From Trebouxia sp. TZW2008 (taxonomy: Eukaryota; Chlorophyta; Trebouxiophyceae; Trebouxiales; Trebouxiaceae), in NCBI GenBank assembly GCA_002118135.1, contig BDIU01000111.1, positions 89,959 through 153,958 of the forward strand: a stretch of DNA of 64,000 bases. The letters run 5' to 3'. Of this stretch, positions 33,949 to 46,635 are shown one piece after another. Below the pieces are notes generated by a model, which saw nothing but the letters and a program-made list of their open reading frames with translations, was not told where the DNA came from and did not search any database. Position 1 is the first letter of the stretch. Each line of letters opens with the position of its first letter. The position numbers and the translations under genes are program-made.

Positions 33949-36900
33949 CTAGGAACCCTCTACAAGAATCTCCAGCAAGGCATCGAATAGTTCATTGGTG
34001 AATTCCTGAGTCTGCAGCAAGCGGCTGAGCAACAACAGCCCTTTTCTGCTCAGAAATGTATCTTGCAAAGCAATCAAGCGGTGCAAAGACAATGCCTTCA
34101 TCAGGACCAGCACTAGAATCTGCCAATGTGCATCCTGCAACACGAATGCACCGACAGTCGACTTGTGTGTGACGGAGTGCGTATGGGACAAAAAGCATTG
34201 CTAGCTAGATGGCAAGGTGCCAATTCCTCACATTGCTACATTGTGTCTGTGCTTGTGACAAGACTCATAGCTTGCCCACGACAACAGACAGGGCAGCCTC
34301 ACACATGTATAGGTCAAGCATGACCAAATGAGCACATTGAACTCCAGATCGCAAAACATAACACATTATGCAGGCATACAGAATGCATAACACTCCAAGA
34401 CCCGCATCTGTCATCAGCCTTCAAAGATTGAATTGTAACATGTTGCTTGCCTACAGCATATGCTGCTTGCCCGAGGCTTGCATGCTGCAAGCACTTGCAA
34501 TCATGTTTTGCTACAATGGGTTTGGTTTTTCTTTTTTTCATTTTCAGAAGCCTTCCTCACCTTGATAGCCGGGATAGGAGTGGAGAAGTACATGGTGGTC
34601 AGCAGCTCATGCAGATGCTGCTCCACTGTCGACCTTGACACAGAAATCTGTAGCTCTTTTGACACAACAGGCACCACTCTGGAAAAAATCAACGACATGG
34701 TCTTCAGCATTTCCTTGGATGTGCCAAATGTAGCAGACTCTGAGCGATGCTGTGCTGCGTTGTCTGATGCTGTCAAGTACGCTCTTGTAGATTCCGTTGG
34801 CCAGGTATCCAGCAGAGTGTAGATTGCGCCAAAAGGTGTCATTTCTGTCCTGAAATCTGCAGAAAAAGCAGCCTCAGCACAGGAATATGCAGCAGAATAT
34901 GCAAAATTGCCTTACTTGTGCCACAGAAAGGATGATAACCGCCATGTAATGCTGCCACTTACACTAGCTGGAGACATGGACAGAAACAGCACAAGGAAGC
35001 ATAGCCGTCTCTTAACATTGCATACTGGTACTGTCAAGAATGGCCAAGGCAATGCATGGTTGGATCTGCATGTCCAATATAATTAATTTAGGTTAGCACA
35101 TGATTGTACTGGTTGGAGACAGTTGATTGCTTCTGTCCGTACCTAGTTGGGCCTGCTGAGCCTGCCTAGCCCACGTTCATAAGGAATGAATGAATGAAGT
35201 GAATGGTTGGATCTGACAGCACTTTGCAGCAGTGTCATCCAACATTACAGGCTTGATGGCTTCATTGTTGGTACTGCATGACCACTTGATTTTGCAGTAG
35301 GCAATCAACCAGATCCTGATCATTGTTACTGGTCCCTTATATAAATCAATAAACAAATGGATGAACACACCTGTAGGCGGATCTGCCAACCAAGTGTTTG
35401 CATCTTCTTCCTCATCACTGCCAGCATCGCGCAGATTCATGGCAGCTGAGCTGGCATTGCTGGTTTGATCATTTTGGTCTGATCCTGATGATTCAGGATC
35501 ATCTGGGGATGGCTGATGCCGATAGTGTTGCCTCAGGTGTGCATCATGTGATTGGTGACTAAAATCTGCTTGGGTTGATGTGTCAGCTGCAGAAGCAACC
35601 ACCTAGGCAGGCAGCAACTTATATCATCCATATGTCTTGTACATCAGGTTGTTACACTACTGTAGTCAGGTGTTTTGTGTTGGTCATGTGATTACACATG
35701 TTGCAGTTTGTCTCTGAAAAGCTGTTTGCAGCCCGACAAGTGCTCAGCAGCATCTAATGCGCTGGTGTTGCCAAATCTACCGCAATGTTTTACAAACATG
35801 CAGAAGCTACGACCTTGCAAGTACAGCTGGGCAGGTATAAAAGTCACCAACAGCAACGTCTGTGGTCGCTCCATGTCAATGATACGGACACACACCTAGC
35901 TATACAGACCTACACCCTTTTTTTGGAAATCTCAGAATGCAAATTACCTTGAGGCGGCCGAATTGCGTTGACAGGTCATGAGCAGCTCCCTCCATGGGGC
36001 CCTCAGCATCATCAATTTCAAACTCAAGTATTGGCCGTCCATTTGAGGCAGCTTCTAGGTGGCTCCCGCTTGGAAGGGGCTGTTGCTGGGTTGGTCCCTC
36101 TGCAGCTGCGTGACCATTGGATGAGTCATCAGGCTGTACTGGACGGTCGCTATTGGGCTGCTGTGAAAGGCGCTTGGAGCAATGTTGTGCATTTGAACCT
36201 GCACGACGCTGCTGTGCTGTGCCTCCAAGTTGCTGTGATGCTGTGCCCAAAGGAGATTTCTGCGTTGCTGCAGTTAGTGTAGCTTCATGCTGGGCAGCTG
36301 CAGTGGCGCCTCGAGTTGGCTGACTCTCAGCAGCCGTGGTTGCAGCTGCATTGACTGCATCACTGGCGGTGTTGACAACTGCTTCCTGAGGTTGATCACC
36401 ACCAACTTGTGATGTGCTGTTTTGCCCAGCGTTCAGGGCTTTAGCAGGTGCTTGTGCTGCCAAATCATTGCCTTGCACAGCATTGAGGGGCTCAGTAGCT
36501 TTGTCAGTGGCTTGCGCACTTGCCATAGCCAATGAAGAGGGTTGCGTGGGTGATTCGTAAGTGCTGTGCTGAGCATCATGTGTGTGGTGGCTGACATCTG
36601 GCCTGTGAGCTTTGGTGGATCTGGCTTTTGGTACAAAGCCTTCAACTGCTTGTGCATTGACTTGACTTGCCTGTGAGTTTTGCCTGCTTTGCTGATTGAG
36701 CGCTTGTGCTGCTGCCAATGCCTCATCTGCTGCGGGGTCCTTTTCCTGCAGACAGCACAATAAAGAACATTTGGCCTGCAGCAACCAAACATGGATTGTA
36801 CAAAACAGGTGAGATCTGGCAAGGAAGCTGGTCAAAGCACTTCAGACCAGCCCCTGCATTCAAGTGAGCCATATAATGGGAAGGCAAACACTGTGAAAAC

Positions 36901-39147
36901 AAGTTGTTGTTGCAGGTGGACACGCTGCTGATGTGGACAAAGCACCATTTGTGCTCTGGGCAAGTTTGAGCAGTAAACAGGGCTGGACGGGACATACATA
37001 CAACATGACTACCAAGCTGCATGCATGTGGGGTCCAATCCTGCATGTAAAAGGCGCTGCACCCACAGCACCAACAAACAGTTGCCAAACTGTGGTTTTGC
37101 AGCAACTCTGCGAGCAGTAGCTTGAGTCCAAACATAAGACCAGCATTGCTTACAAGACATGCATCCCTTCTTGCCACAAACAGACGCAATGCTGGAAGAC
37201 ATGTTCCCAGACCAAGGAGAGGAGAGGTGAGGAGAGATACTCACAAAGCACAGCCACCTTGCCTGTGCTGTGGACTTCAGTTTGACGTACCCAGAGAGCT
37301 ACAGATAAGGCAGTGCAAGTTTCCCTTTGTCAACTTGTTGGCAGGAGTGAGATGAAAACGGGCCCAAATGTTGCTGACAACTTAGTTTGGATTGCGTGGA
37401 ATTGTATTTTGAGTCAAAGTATACCTTGACATCTGCCAGCATGATAGGCGTCTTGGCGTTGCCAGCAGCGTACTTTGGCAAACCCCTTGAGCCCTTTCTG
37501 GGCGGGTGAGAGGGACCCCCCACTCCACCCCCAACTTGCCCCCTGCTGCTGCTGCCAGCCCTGATTGAGGGGGTTGGCAGGGGTCCATTTGGGGCTGCAG
37601 GGGGGTCTGAGGAGGGTCCACCACTGGGGTTCCGCTCTACCACTGTGTTGGACAGTGCCGGGGGTCGAGCAGGGGCAACAGGCTGGGCTGGGGGAGTGGG
37701 ATGGGTGAATCTGTACAGCGCTGCATCTTCGTTGCCCAGTTTGCCAGCAACCATGTCAATCAAGGCCTGGCACTTCTTACTGCAGCAAAAGCGATAATCA
37801 GAAAATTAGCGTGCAGCAGTTCTCATGCTGATTTTGCACAGAGGCCAAGAAAGATTGTCAAAAACAAAGATCAAGGCCACAACAACACCACAATCAGCAT
37901 CAGGATGGTGAGTCTTCGACAAGCTGAACTCTTGCAAGCTTTTGGTAGGCAATGAGACAACGGTAGCTGTGCATTCAAGCCAGGAAGTCCTATGAGTCAC
38001 ATCTGGCTCCCTACCCCGGCCTGTTGTATTGTTGTAGCATGCCTTGGATGCACAACGCTAAGGGAGAAAACATGTGTGGCAGGTAATGAGCACATAGGCA
38101 TGCCTGCAAGGCAATAACTCCTACAGGCAACATCAACAAATTAAAGTCAAACAATTTGCCAGCCATTCAGTCAGTCAGTCATTAATGCAGCTTGTTTGAT
38201 GATCATTGCGTTTGACCAACATTGATGCTGGTTGAGAGTGCTGGACACAAACGACATGCAGGATCAACATCCCGTGCACGCTTTGAGGAAAAGCCACATG
38301 CCTGCAGGTTACTGGGGAAGCATCAGCTACGTCATACACAACCTGCCCCTGCACCTTGTAGTGAGCATGGGGCTGTTGCGTGAGGATGCCCTGCCTACAG
38401 CGTGGGTTGCCACAGAGCCCAGCCAAAGCCCTCTCCTCAGCAACCTGCAGATCCAGTCGTAGAGTTGTCAAGCAAGGCCTACGCAGTAAAGCTTCTCAAA
38501 GGCAGTCTGTGTGAACACCAAATGCTAGAAGTACAGTAATTTCTCTTTGTGAGTATACTCAACATAAGGACATTCTTGCTGTAAGAACAATGCTGATGGG
38601 CACCACTCACTGCATTCTGACTGCAGTTGTCCCCTTTGAGTAGAGACCATTTGATGTCAGGACAGCTTCCTTGGTAACCAAAGCAGTTGAACAAGAGACG
38701 CCACAGTATAGACACCTCATGAACAGCCTATGCTGTAAAGCTTTGTGAAGACAGTCTGTGTGAAGAACAAGTGCTGAAGGTACCACAGGAGACACGCTAA
38801 GCAAGAGAAGAAAAAGTCTTTGTCACAAAGCAAATTCGGAATCAAGTTTGGCAAGCATTGAAAAGGCCATGAAGACGTGCTGACTGACTTTGTGCTGAAA
38901 TGGATACCTGCCGAAACTCATTGCCGCTCATGCTTGCGACTGATTGCAGCAGATCCGCATCAGAGAAAGCGCCTTGATCCAGGAAACGTTCCATAACTTG
39001 GTAAACCATTTTCCTTCGAGCTTCAGCAGGCTTTAAGGCGTTTGACTGTTTTGTAGAATCCTTCTTGCGAGCGGAGGCCTTCTGACTTCCTGTTGGCGGC
39101 TTGCCGCTGTCTTTGCAGCTCTTTGCAGGACCAGATTGCGGCGGCAT
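33949..39147 (-). CDS. RPAP2: RPAP2/RTR1-type RNA polymerase II CTD phosphatase
   Basis: Exons 38908-39147 (ATG), 38313-38444, 37425-37775, 35948-36745, 35371-35602, 34561-34856 and 33949-34134, about 744 residues. The N-terminal helix RRKMVYQVMERFLDQGAFSD leads into VAEERALAGLCGNPRCRQG and VVYDVADASP, then KCQALIDMVAGKL: the RTR1 zinc finger with its first Cys pair intact. The C-terminus (FGAIYTLLDTWPTEST, then LVLVLMKALSLHRLIALQ) matches plant-type RPAP2. The long centre is Gln/Ala/Pro-rich. The enzyme removes Ser5 phosphate from Rpb1 and helps import Pol II (family knowledge). One junction is unsolved: the usual FCS before KKC is present genomically as TTTTGCTGCAGTAAGAAGTGC but is out of phase with the acceptor I can define, so the exon 3 start is tentative. 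The start lies in a CG-rich patch. Confidence 0.8.
35093..35206 (+). mobile_element. SINE-like dispersed element, copy 3
   Basis: GTACTGGTTGGAGACAGTTG to GGGCCTGCTGAGCCTGCCTAG, then AATGAATGAATGAA. Antisense in an RPAP2 intron. Confidence 0.7.
38533..38698 (-). mobile_element. pogo/Tigger-like non-autonomous repeat, copy 1
   Basis: The complement aligns with 41808-41968 (CTGCTTTGGTTACCAAG, TTGTCCTGAC, CTGCAGTCAGAA, GTCCTTA, TTACTGTA). It lies in the first RPAP2 intron. Confidence 0.6.
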
Positions 39148-39989
39148 GGGGGCTGAATCAGCATCGTTGCCAGGCGCAGTCTGTTTTATGTCTGCACGTG
39201 CACCCGCATGGCTTCCAGCTATCGAGCGACAACTTGATTATTGAGACAGGCAAAAAGCGACAAGACCGTGACTGAAGCCTACCCGCGCCGTAGTCGAGCA
39301 CTGGCAGATAGTTCATGACGCAGGGGACGCACTGGCGATCAGGTCAAGGAGACACTTTGCCAGCTGCGCGCGATACCGACCGTTGCTCGCACGAGACAAC
39401 AACACAAACATTCCAAAAGACTGACACCATGATCACGCTGCCATTAGGCACACGGCGTTCTGCTGCTTCCCGGAAGCAACGCTTCTGCTTTCGAGTCTAA
39501 GTTCCGACACAACTCGCAAGTCCTCCTTCTTCTTCTTGTTGCGCCTTATTAATATGTTTCATTTCCAAGTCAGGATGTCTGTCAGGAGTCAAGGGTCACT
39601 TGGGCATGGAGTATTTGCGACACCACTCACACCCAAGCTGATGCATAAGCAGCATAATTCCGCACAGAGTACAGTCAAGTCAGGACGTCATTGGCCATTA
39701 TATAATAGTGGGGCCGGTAGTTGATCAAAGCAGCAAGTTTACCAACGGGATGGTTTTGTTCTGAGCACTGCAAACGGCCTCAGAAAAGTATACCTTGAGC
39801 CATGCACCAAATATGGCATAGTACGCATGTCGCAGGCCAGATCAGACACAATAAATGTTGATGCAGTCAAACACAACATGAAGCAATCCATAAATTGCAA
39901 TCAATCAACAAGTTATATCAACAACGAAGGGAAGCCTCATTTGTTTTCATTTTGATGGAGCACTGTCAATGCTCTTTCTGCTTTTCCTT
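39148..39989. promoter_or_regulatory. RPAP2 upstream region / 3' flank of the SET gene
   Basis: CG-rich to about 39480, consistent with the RPAP2 promoter. The rest is CG-poor and carries the 3' flank of the SET-domain gene. No supported ORF. Confidence 0.45.
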
Positions 39990-42900
39990 CTATGGAGCCA
40001 TCTGAGCAGGATCGTACTGCCATGCACATGTCTTCAGTAATTGTTTTTTTGCAGTTCTGAATTGCACGGCTAGCTTATGCCTAACACTGCTGCTCTCTAG
40101 ATCTTGATCCATATGCCTCAAAGTCTTTTCATCCTCTTCAAGAGATGTTAGCTTTGAAGACAAGACATGACTGCAAAAGCCATGTAGCACCTGCAACAAA
40201 GAACCATGCCCTATTATTGCTGCAGATCAAGCTGTTCTTGTTTCAAATCTCATTGCACAAATATATGTTATACTCAAGGGTCGTACTCTTTCAAAATGAC
40301 TCAAAAAATAGGCCTCTGTATATTTAGTCAGTCAGGAATAGCATCCAGCCAAACAGCTGCAATACTAGCGCATTACTTTACAACATCTATACCCAACTTG
40401 ATACACTTTTTGCAATGGTGCTCAGTGTGTTCTGCAACTTCATTCTTCCAGGCTGTCACATTTCAGACACAAAATCACAACTTCTGAAGTGAACTGATAC
40501 TCTTTGTGCTCAGAATGTTCTGAAACTTGATTCTTCCAGGCTGTCAAGTTTCAGACGCAGAATCACAACTTCTGAACTGACCTGATACAATTTGTGCTCG
40601 TGTTTTCTAAAAGCTCATTCTTCCAGGCTGTCACATTCCGCACAGGATCAAAACATCTGAACTGACCTGATACACTTTGTGCTCAGAATGTTCTGAAACT
40701 TCATTCTTCCAGGCTGTCAAGTTTCAGACGCAGGATCACAACTTCTGAACTGACCTGATACACTTTGTGCTCGGTGTTTTCTAAAGGCTCATTCCTCCAG
40801 GCTGTCACATTCCGCACAAGATCAAAACATCTGAACCGACCTGATACACTTTGTGCTCAGTGTGTTCTGAGACTTCGTTTTCCCAGACTGTCAAATTTTG
40901 CACAGGATCAAGACATCTGAAATGATCTGACACACTTTGTGCTATGTGTTTTCTAAAACTTCATTCTTCCAGGCTGCCACATTCCGCACAGGATCAAAAC
41001 ATCTGAACTGACCTGATACAATTTGTGCTCAGTGTGTTCTGAGACTTCATGTTTCCAGGCTGTCGGTTTTCAGACACAGAATGAAAACATCTGAGCTGAC
41101 TTGGTACACTTTGTGTTCAGTGTTTTCTGAGACTTCTTGCTTCCAGGCTGTCCTATTTCACAAACAGGATTCACAACATCTGAATTGACCTGATACACTT
41201 TGCACACAGGATTACAAGCTTTTAACTTACCTGATACACTTTATGCTCAGTGTGTTCTGAGACTTCATTCTTCCAGGCTGTCATGACGTGTGGGATCTCC
41301 CTGTACATGAACAGGGCTTGAAACCACTGCAATGGGTCCAGGGCAGACCGTTGCTCTGCTTCTTGAGGGGTCGCCATCAGATACCTCAAACTTTCCAAAA
41401 CTGTGTTGGGCCAGCCTGATTGCTTCAGTGCAGCCTGCAGCAACATGTACTGTCCTTTGTTGCTGATAGCCGAGTTGTGAATGCGTCTTGAGGTATATGA
41501 CATCTGATGAGTGTGCCAAGTTGACCTTGAGCTCTGAGGGGTTGCCGTCAGATACCTCAAACATACCCCAAAAGTGTGTTTGGCCAGCCTGATGCTTGCA
41601 GTGTTGCCTACAGCAACATGTATTATCCCTTGAGCTGTGTGCTGGGTTGCAAACATGGTCAAGGTTCAGTACATACAAATGGTGTGCTAGATCACTGATA
41701 CATCATGCGCTGAAGCATGCTCAGCATCTGCTGTGTGGCGTCAAGTCAAATGGGGATTGGAATAGGAATCAAGTAGAGTATCACAACACAGTAAGTTATC
41801 CTTTTTACGACTGCTTTGGTTACCAAGAAATTTGTCCTGACGTCGAATTGTCCTTACTCAGAGGGACCACTGCAGTCAGAAAGTAGTGATTGGTCACGAA
41901 TGCCGAGGAACTTACATCGAGATTGTCCTTACATCGAGTGTCCTTACAACGAGAGTTTACTGTAACAGGTGGAGGCTAACCTGATGCAGGGATTGCATGA
42001 CAAGAGCATCCGTCTCTAGGAACTGCCATCGCTCCTGGTCAACATTGACATTCTGCTGAACATACTCTGCAAGGTCTGCCAGGTATACATCATTGATGTT
42101 TTGCATCTCCACAAACCCGTAGAACAGCAGCAGCACGTCATTGGACTTGTCACCATAAGAGTGATACACCTGTGCAACAGCCATGAAATGTTCTCTGAGA
42201 GAGGCTCATGCGGCATGAGGTAGCAGGACTGACCAGGCTGCCACGAGACAAGTTTGACATCAACTGCTAGCATCAGGGACTTTTAGTGTTGCGAGCTCAG
42301 CTGATGCAGAGCTGTCCTGCAGTGCAGCAATCTCAAATACAACAGAAATGGCAAAAGCATCACAGCAGGCAATTAACACATGCTAGCTGAGCTGATTTCA
42401 ATGCAGATCCTTTCATGCTGTGCCTTGCTGTGCTGATCTACCAAACACAAGACTCGCATGATGCACGGCAAGCCCATCCGTCATACTGGCAACTCTAGGA
42501 GGTCAAATGCAGCATGGGCAAAGGAAGGGACATGGCCAGGCCAGGTAGAGTAAGGCTATGCAGGGCAGGGGCAGGGGCAAACTTAATGTAAAGGAGCAGG
42601 GCAGGGCAGGGCAGGGCAGGGCAGGGCAGGGCAGGGCAGGGGAGGGGCAGGGCAATTTTACGCAAGCAGGTTACCTCATCACCAGCTGCAAAGGGGTAGG
42701 GCCCTGAGACTGCCTTCAAGTTGCTGCTGAAGCGGCTAGCCTGAAGCTCACCCTGTGCAGACCAAAATAAGCTGTTTATTCAAAGCAAGAAAAGGAGGAT
42801 GGAACAGGAGTGCATGTTTTGCCCAAGCATGCCAGCAAGCCAATCTAAGTCTGCATGATGGATGTCTGGGACACATCAGGCACGCTGCACCTGCCTTGCA

Positions 42901-45900
42901 TCAAGTCTAACAGCACCAACTACAACAATGATAGCAACCACCAAAGAAAGCCAGAGCCAAGCGGTAGTGACAGAATGAATTGAATGCTGGTTGAATGATG
43001 ATGATTGCAGTGGAAGATGTAACAGCTGCAATCAGACAGCAAGACTAACCTGACTGGTGGAGTTGTGGTTGATGAGATCAATGATGGGCAGCAGAGCCAC
43101 TTCATGGGACCCCTCCTTGCCAATCATATTTTGAATGAAGGCCCCAGCCATGCAAAAGGTGAAAGCCACTCTACAACCATCAGCAATCTGCATGGTAATC
43201 ATCAAACACAACATGTGATACACAGATCACTGCAGACCGTCAGAGAGTGAGTGCAATAGCCATCTTACAAAAAATGTGCTGCGAGAGGAATATGTGCAAT
43301 CTCTTCAACAGAAACAGTCATGTACAAAGTGAACAACAGTGAGCAAAGCTGGCATGGTTGTAGGTGCATCAAGTCATGCCTTGTTGCTTGAGATACAAGT
43401 GTATTGCGGCTGTGAACTAGCAAGCTCTGTTCCACTTGCAACAACAGCCGTCTACAAATGCACGGTTTGGAAACAGCTTTAGCAGGCCAGTTCAAACTGG
43501 CAATTCGGCACATGGTGACAAGTGAGATCTCATCAACATGATCACGTACACGGTTGTCCGTCCAAATCACAATTACAACATTATAGCATCTTGATTTGAT
43601 GAAAGATATATTCACATGTGATCTCACAAGAGGACCTTGAAAGTTGTGATGTCAGCAGACATTGCTGGTAAAGAAAGCCTACTTGTGCACTGTGCTGCCA
43701 TTTATTGACAAAGGGCGCCTTGAAGAGCAGGCCTATCATAACCATGACCATGCCAATAGCCAAAGGATGCCACCAAGCTACATAAACACACATACACACA
43801 TCCATCAGTGGCTAGCATGCATGAGACATAGCTTGCAAGCAAAACAGCTGCATGCACTCACATGACCGGACAGAAGGTACTGAATGTGGTTGTATGTGTG
43901 CAGCAACACGACTGGTATGCATGCCTGCCACAACTAGTCACATCTCTCCATGAATAAGTGCAAGCATTGTGCAGGGATGTACTCAGACTGTAGTGATGTC
44001 ATCACAAAAGAAAGTCAGCCAGAAACTTCTGCTTATTCAGAAGCAGCAACAGACACAACAAACACAGCAGCAGCAACAAGAATTAGCAAAGGCGCACCTA
44101 GCTGTTTCTGAAAAGCAAATGACCGGCTGGTGACCATGTCAGAAGCCCAAATCACCTCCTCCAGAGAGATATTCAAATCAGAAACCAGGCTGGTGGACTG
44201 AAGACTGGCAAAGTCTCTTTTGATGTCAGCCAACTGATCCTTGGTCTGCATCAGAGTGCACACAATAATAACAATAATAATAATAATAATAATAATGATG
44301 ATGATGGTAATGGTAATGGTAATGGTAATGGTAATGGTAATGATAATGATAATGATAATAGCGATACTGATAATATGAATAATGATAATAATAATTACAT
44401 GTTCCAGTATATACTGCTAGATGTGTGTGGCACAAGTCCTATCTCGCCAGGCAGGCTTGCGATATGAGACAGTCATACAAAGGAAAAGCTTTGAAGCCCA
44501 GCAAGTCTTGTTGAGTTGCCTTGCTGCAAGCAAACATTGCACGACGTGGTGCAAATTTCTTGTATGCAACTGCAGCTCAGCAAATGGTTCAGGATAGTAC
44601 AGGACCAAACTGGTTGCAGACAGTTGAGTGCTCCAGTATGTACCTAGCTGGGCCTGCTGAGCCTGTCTAGCACACACTCAGAATGAATGAGGAATGCACT
44701 CGGCAACTTGGACTGATCACGTACAGATTAGCAAACTTGTGCAAGTCCAGATGCTCAACTGAGAGACTGTCAGGACAGTGAGCGCTGATGCATGATGCGC
44801 GGCAATCCAGCAGCTGAAGCACAGACTCAGTCACTCATGCTTGCACACTGTCAGCTGTATGGCAGGACAAGCTTAATAATCATCGAAGACAATATGAGCG
44901 CTGACATACAACATATGGCAATTCAACAGCTAGACAACAGAGTCAGCAGCACATGCTTGCATATGGTCAGCATTGCTAGCAGTGCTGCAAAGCTTACATG
45001 AGTCACCAGGTAGAGCACAAACAGGACTGGACTAGCTCACTGACTATCAAATGCAACATGAGCGCTGACGCACAACATATGGCAGCTCAGCAGCTAAAGC
45101 ACCAACTCAGCAGCACACGCTTGCAGATTGTCAGCATTGTGAGCAGTGCGGCAAAGCGTACATGCGTCAGCACAAACTCAAACAGATAAGAGTGCAGACA
45201 ATTCAATTATGTGGGCATTGCTGCAGCGCGTACGTGAGTCAGCAGCTCTCTTTCAGTAGGTGTGGTGTCCATCTGCAGCTTCTGCAACTCTGCGTCACTC
45301 CAATGAATCAGAGTGTCAATCTGTTGAGGCAGGGAGTCAACCCATAGATGCCAAGGGGATTCTGGACCTCTTTTGACTTCCTTCAATAGCAACAGCCCTA
45401 GTTTGACGTGCCTGCAAGCACAGAGTACAGTGAGTTTGGGCTCCTTGAAATGCTGTGGGAAACAGTTGCAGTCAGCATTGTACGGAGTTTGAAAGGGGGT
45501 GTGCAAAATTTGCAGCAGACCAGTAGGGTCGAATGCTTGCTGCCAATCACATATATGTGGCAGCAACTATGGGTTGCAAAGTCTGCACTGTCATGCCACT
45601 TTGTCAGGAAATGTCACTGAATTTGCAGATTCTGAGGATGTTTCTGAGCGCCTTGTGCTTGTCATCAAGTGCAAGCTAGATGTTGTTCCTTATATTGCTC
45701 TTGGCGACAGACAGAAAGTGCTCAAAATCCATCACAGCATTTGCAAGCTGTGCAACTCCTCTGGCATGCAACAATTTTATGCAGTAATGGCTACAGTAAG
45801 ACATGATTGCAATTTATGCAGCAGTGAACACAACAAGGCATCATTCAAGCTCAGGCAGCAGTGGCTGCAACATGGCATCACTCAGTCATATGCAGCATTG

Positions 45901-46635
45901 GCTGCAACATGGCATTATTTAAGCCTATGCAGCATAGGCTTTGCTGTGCCATAAAACAATCAGCAGGTTGTTCAGGCATGCACTACGCAGCAGAGGCCGT
46001 GAGATGGAGCTGTCCATGTCTAGGCGCAACATGACATCACCCAAGGCTATGCAGCAGTGAACGCAACAAAGCGTCATTCAAGTCTCGGCGACAGTGGCTG
46101 CAACATGCCACAGAAACCAATGTGCAGATTGGTCAGCCATGCATCCTGCAGATTTGCTGTGGTTGCAGTATACAACTTACTCTCCGAGAGAGCTCCACAC
46201 ATCTTCTGAAAGCTGAGGGAATTGAGACTTCTGGCCCATCACAAGCCTGATGGTCATGCTCCTTGGCATGCTGACAACTGTTGTCTTGGCTGGGATGTCA
46301 TGGGCCGCAGTCAGGCCTCTGACTGTCAAATTGCTGGCATCAGCAATGAATTTGCTGGCAATGCCGGATTGCGTGCCCCAATTAAGCACAGCTGCCACAG
46401 ATGGACCGACATACTGGTCTGAATGCAAGACCTTGGATCGGTCTTTGCCTGCAGAAGCAGGCATGAGAGGCAGCTGAGAAGCAGTACCGATCAGAGCGAC
46501 GACAGGAGGAAATCTGGATGGCGTACTTTGAAGCGAGCCCGTTGTCACCGGCGCTGTGCATTCCTCATCTGCTGCACAGAACGCAAAACCCGCAATACAC
46601 AGCAAAAGCAGGATGGCACGGATCCCCTTGTCCAT
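39990..46635 (-). CDS. SET-domain protein lysine methyltransferase, Rubisco LSMT-like
   Basis: Exons 46181-46635 (ATG), 45234-45411, 44098-44245, 43050-43187, 42675-42752, 41981-42169, 41231-41434 and 39990-40190, about 530 residues. A hydrophobic N-terminus (IRAILLLLCIAGFAFCA) suggests a signal or targeting sequence. The SET core is visible as VLNWGTQSGIASKFI with RGLTAAHDIPAKTTVVSMPR, then ALLPIIDLINHNST (the NH motif) and YHSYGDKSNDVLLLFYGFV (the catalytic Tyr region). The Rubisco-substrate-binding C-domain includes LTSLEEDEKTLRHMD and AVQFRTAKKQLL. Relatives methylate Rubisco, aldolase or other lysines. The junction 44098 to 43187 is out of phase as drawn (phase 1 to 0), so a micro-exon or a different acceptor is missing. 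The same-frame extension beyond 46635 has no ATG. Confidence 0.82.
40470..41230 (-). repeat. Tandem array of about eight copies of a SET-gene exon tail
   Basis: Units of about 60-150 bp, recognisable by CTGATACACTTTGTGCTCAG-TGTTCT-A-CTTCATTCTTCCAGGCTGTCA on the plus strand, repeat the last 55 bp of the exon at 41231-41434 (AWKNEVSEHTEHKVYQ). They alternate with a CACAGGATCAAAACATCTGAA-type intron segment. Donors are degraded (the exon has CAG|GTAAG; copies read CAGGTCAG). Confidence 0.85.
41525..41640 (-). repeat. Upstream copy of the same SET-gene exon head
   Basis: GCCAGCCTGAT-GCTT-CAG and GATACCTCAAAC-T-CC-AAA-GTGT repeat 41370-41440. The copy carries its own acceptor-like CTGTAGG and ends in CTCAAGGTCAAC, a potential donor. 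Confidence 0.7.
41808..41968 (+). mobile_element. pogo/Tigger-like non-autonomous repeat, copy 2
   Basis: Its end reads, on the complement, TTACAGTAAACTCTCGTTGT followed by AAGGACACTCGATGTAAGGAC, which resembles pogo-family terminal repeats (CAGTANACTCTC). It is opposite in orientation to the copy at 38533-38698. Confidence 0.6.
42598..42652 (+). repeat. (GGGCA)n microsatellite
   Basis: About ten GGGCA pentamers beside the SET-gene exon at 42675. Confidence 0.9.
44262..44400 (+). repeat. Compound (AAT)n/(GGTAAT)n/(GATAAT)n microsatellite
   Basis: It sits directly 5' (minus sense) of the acceptor for the exon at 44245. Length changes here could alter the polypyrimidine tract. Confidence 0.9.
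44590..44697 (+). mobile_element. SINE-like dispersed element, copy 4
   Basis: ACCAAACTGGTTGCAGACAG to GGGCCTGCTGAGCCTGTCTAG, then AGAATGAATGAGG. Intronic in the SET gene. Confidence 0.7.
44780..45230 (-). repeat. Array of ~110-160-bp units following a SET-gene exon
   Basis: Units with ATGAGCGCTGACRYACAACATATGGCA, CAGCAGCACAYGCTTGCA and GCAAAGC-TACATGMGTCA recur at about 44781-44870, 44892-45002 and 45056-45163. The segment TACGTGAGTCAGCAG at 45231-45245 marks the genuine exon end, so these are copies of the exon tail with its following intron. Confidence 0.7.
45730..46110 (-). repeat. Degenerate intronic repeats (ATGCAGCAGTGRACRCAACAA units)
   Basis: GCAGCAGTGAACACAACAAGGC-TCATTCAAG-TC-GGC and GTGGCTGCAACATGGCATCA recur two to three times between the first two SET-gene exons. 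Confidence 0.6.

Noticed and set aside
40470..41230. CRISPR-like array
   Set aside because: Regularly recurring units, but these are degenerate copies of an adjacent exon edge in a eukaryotic intron, with no unique spacers.
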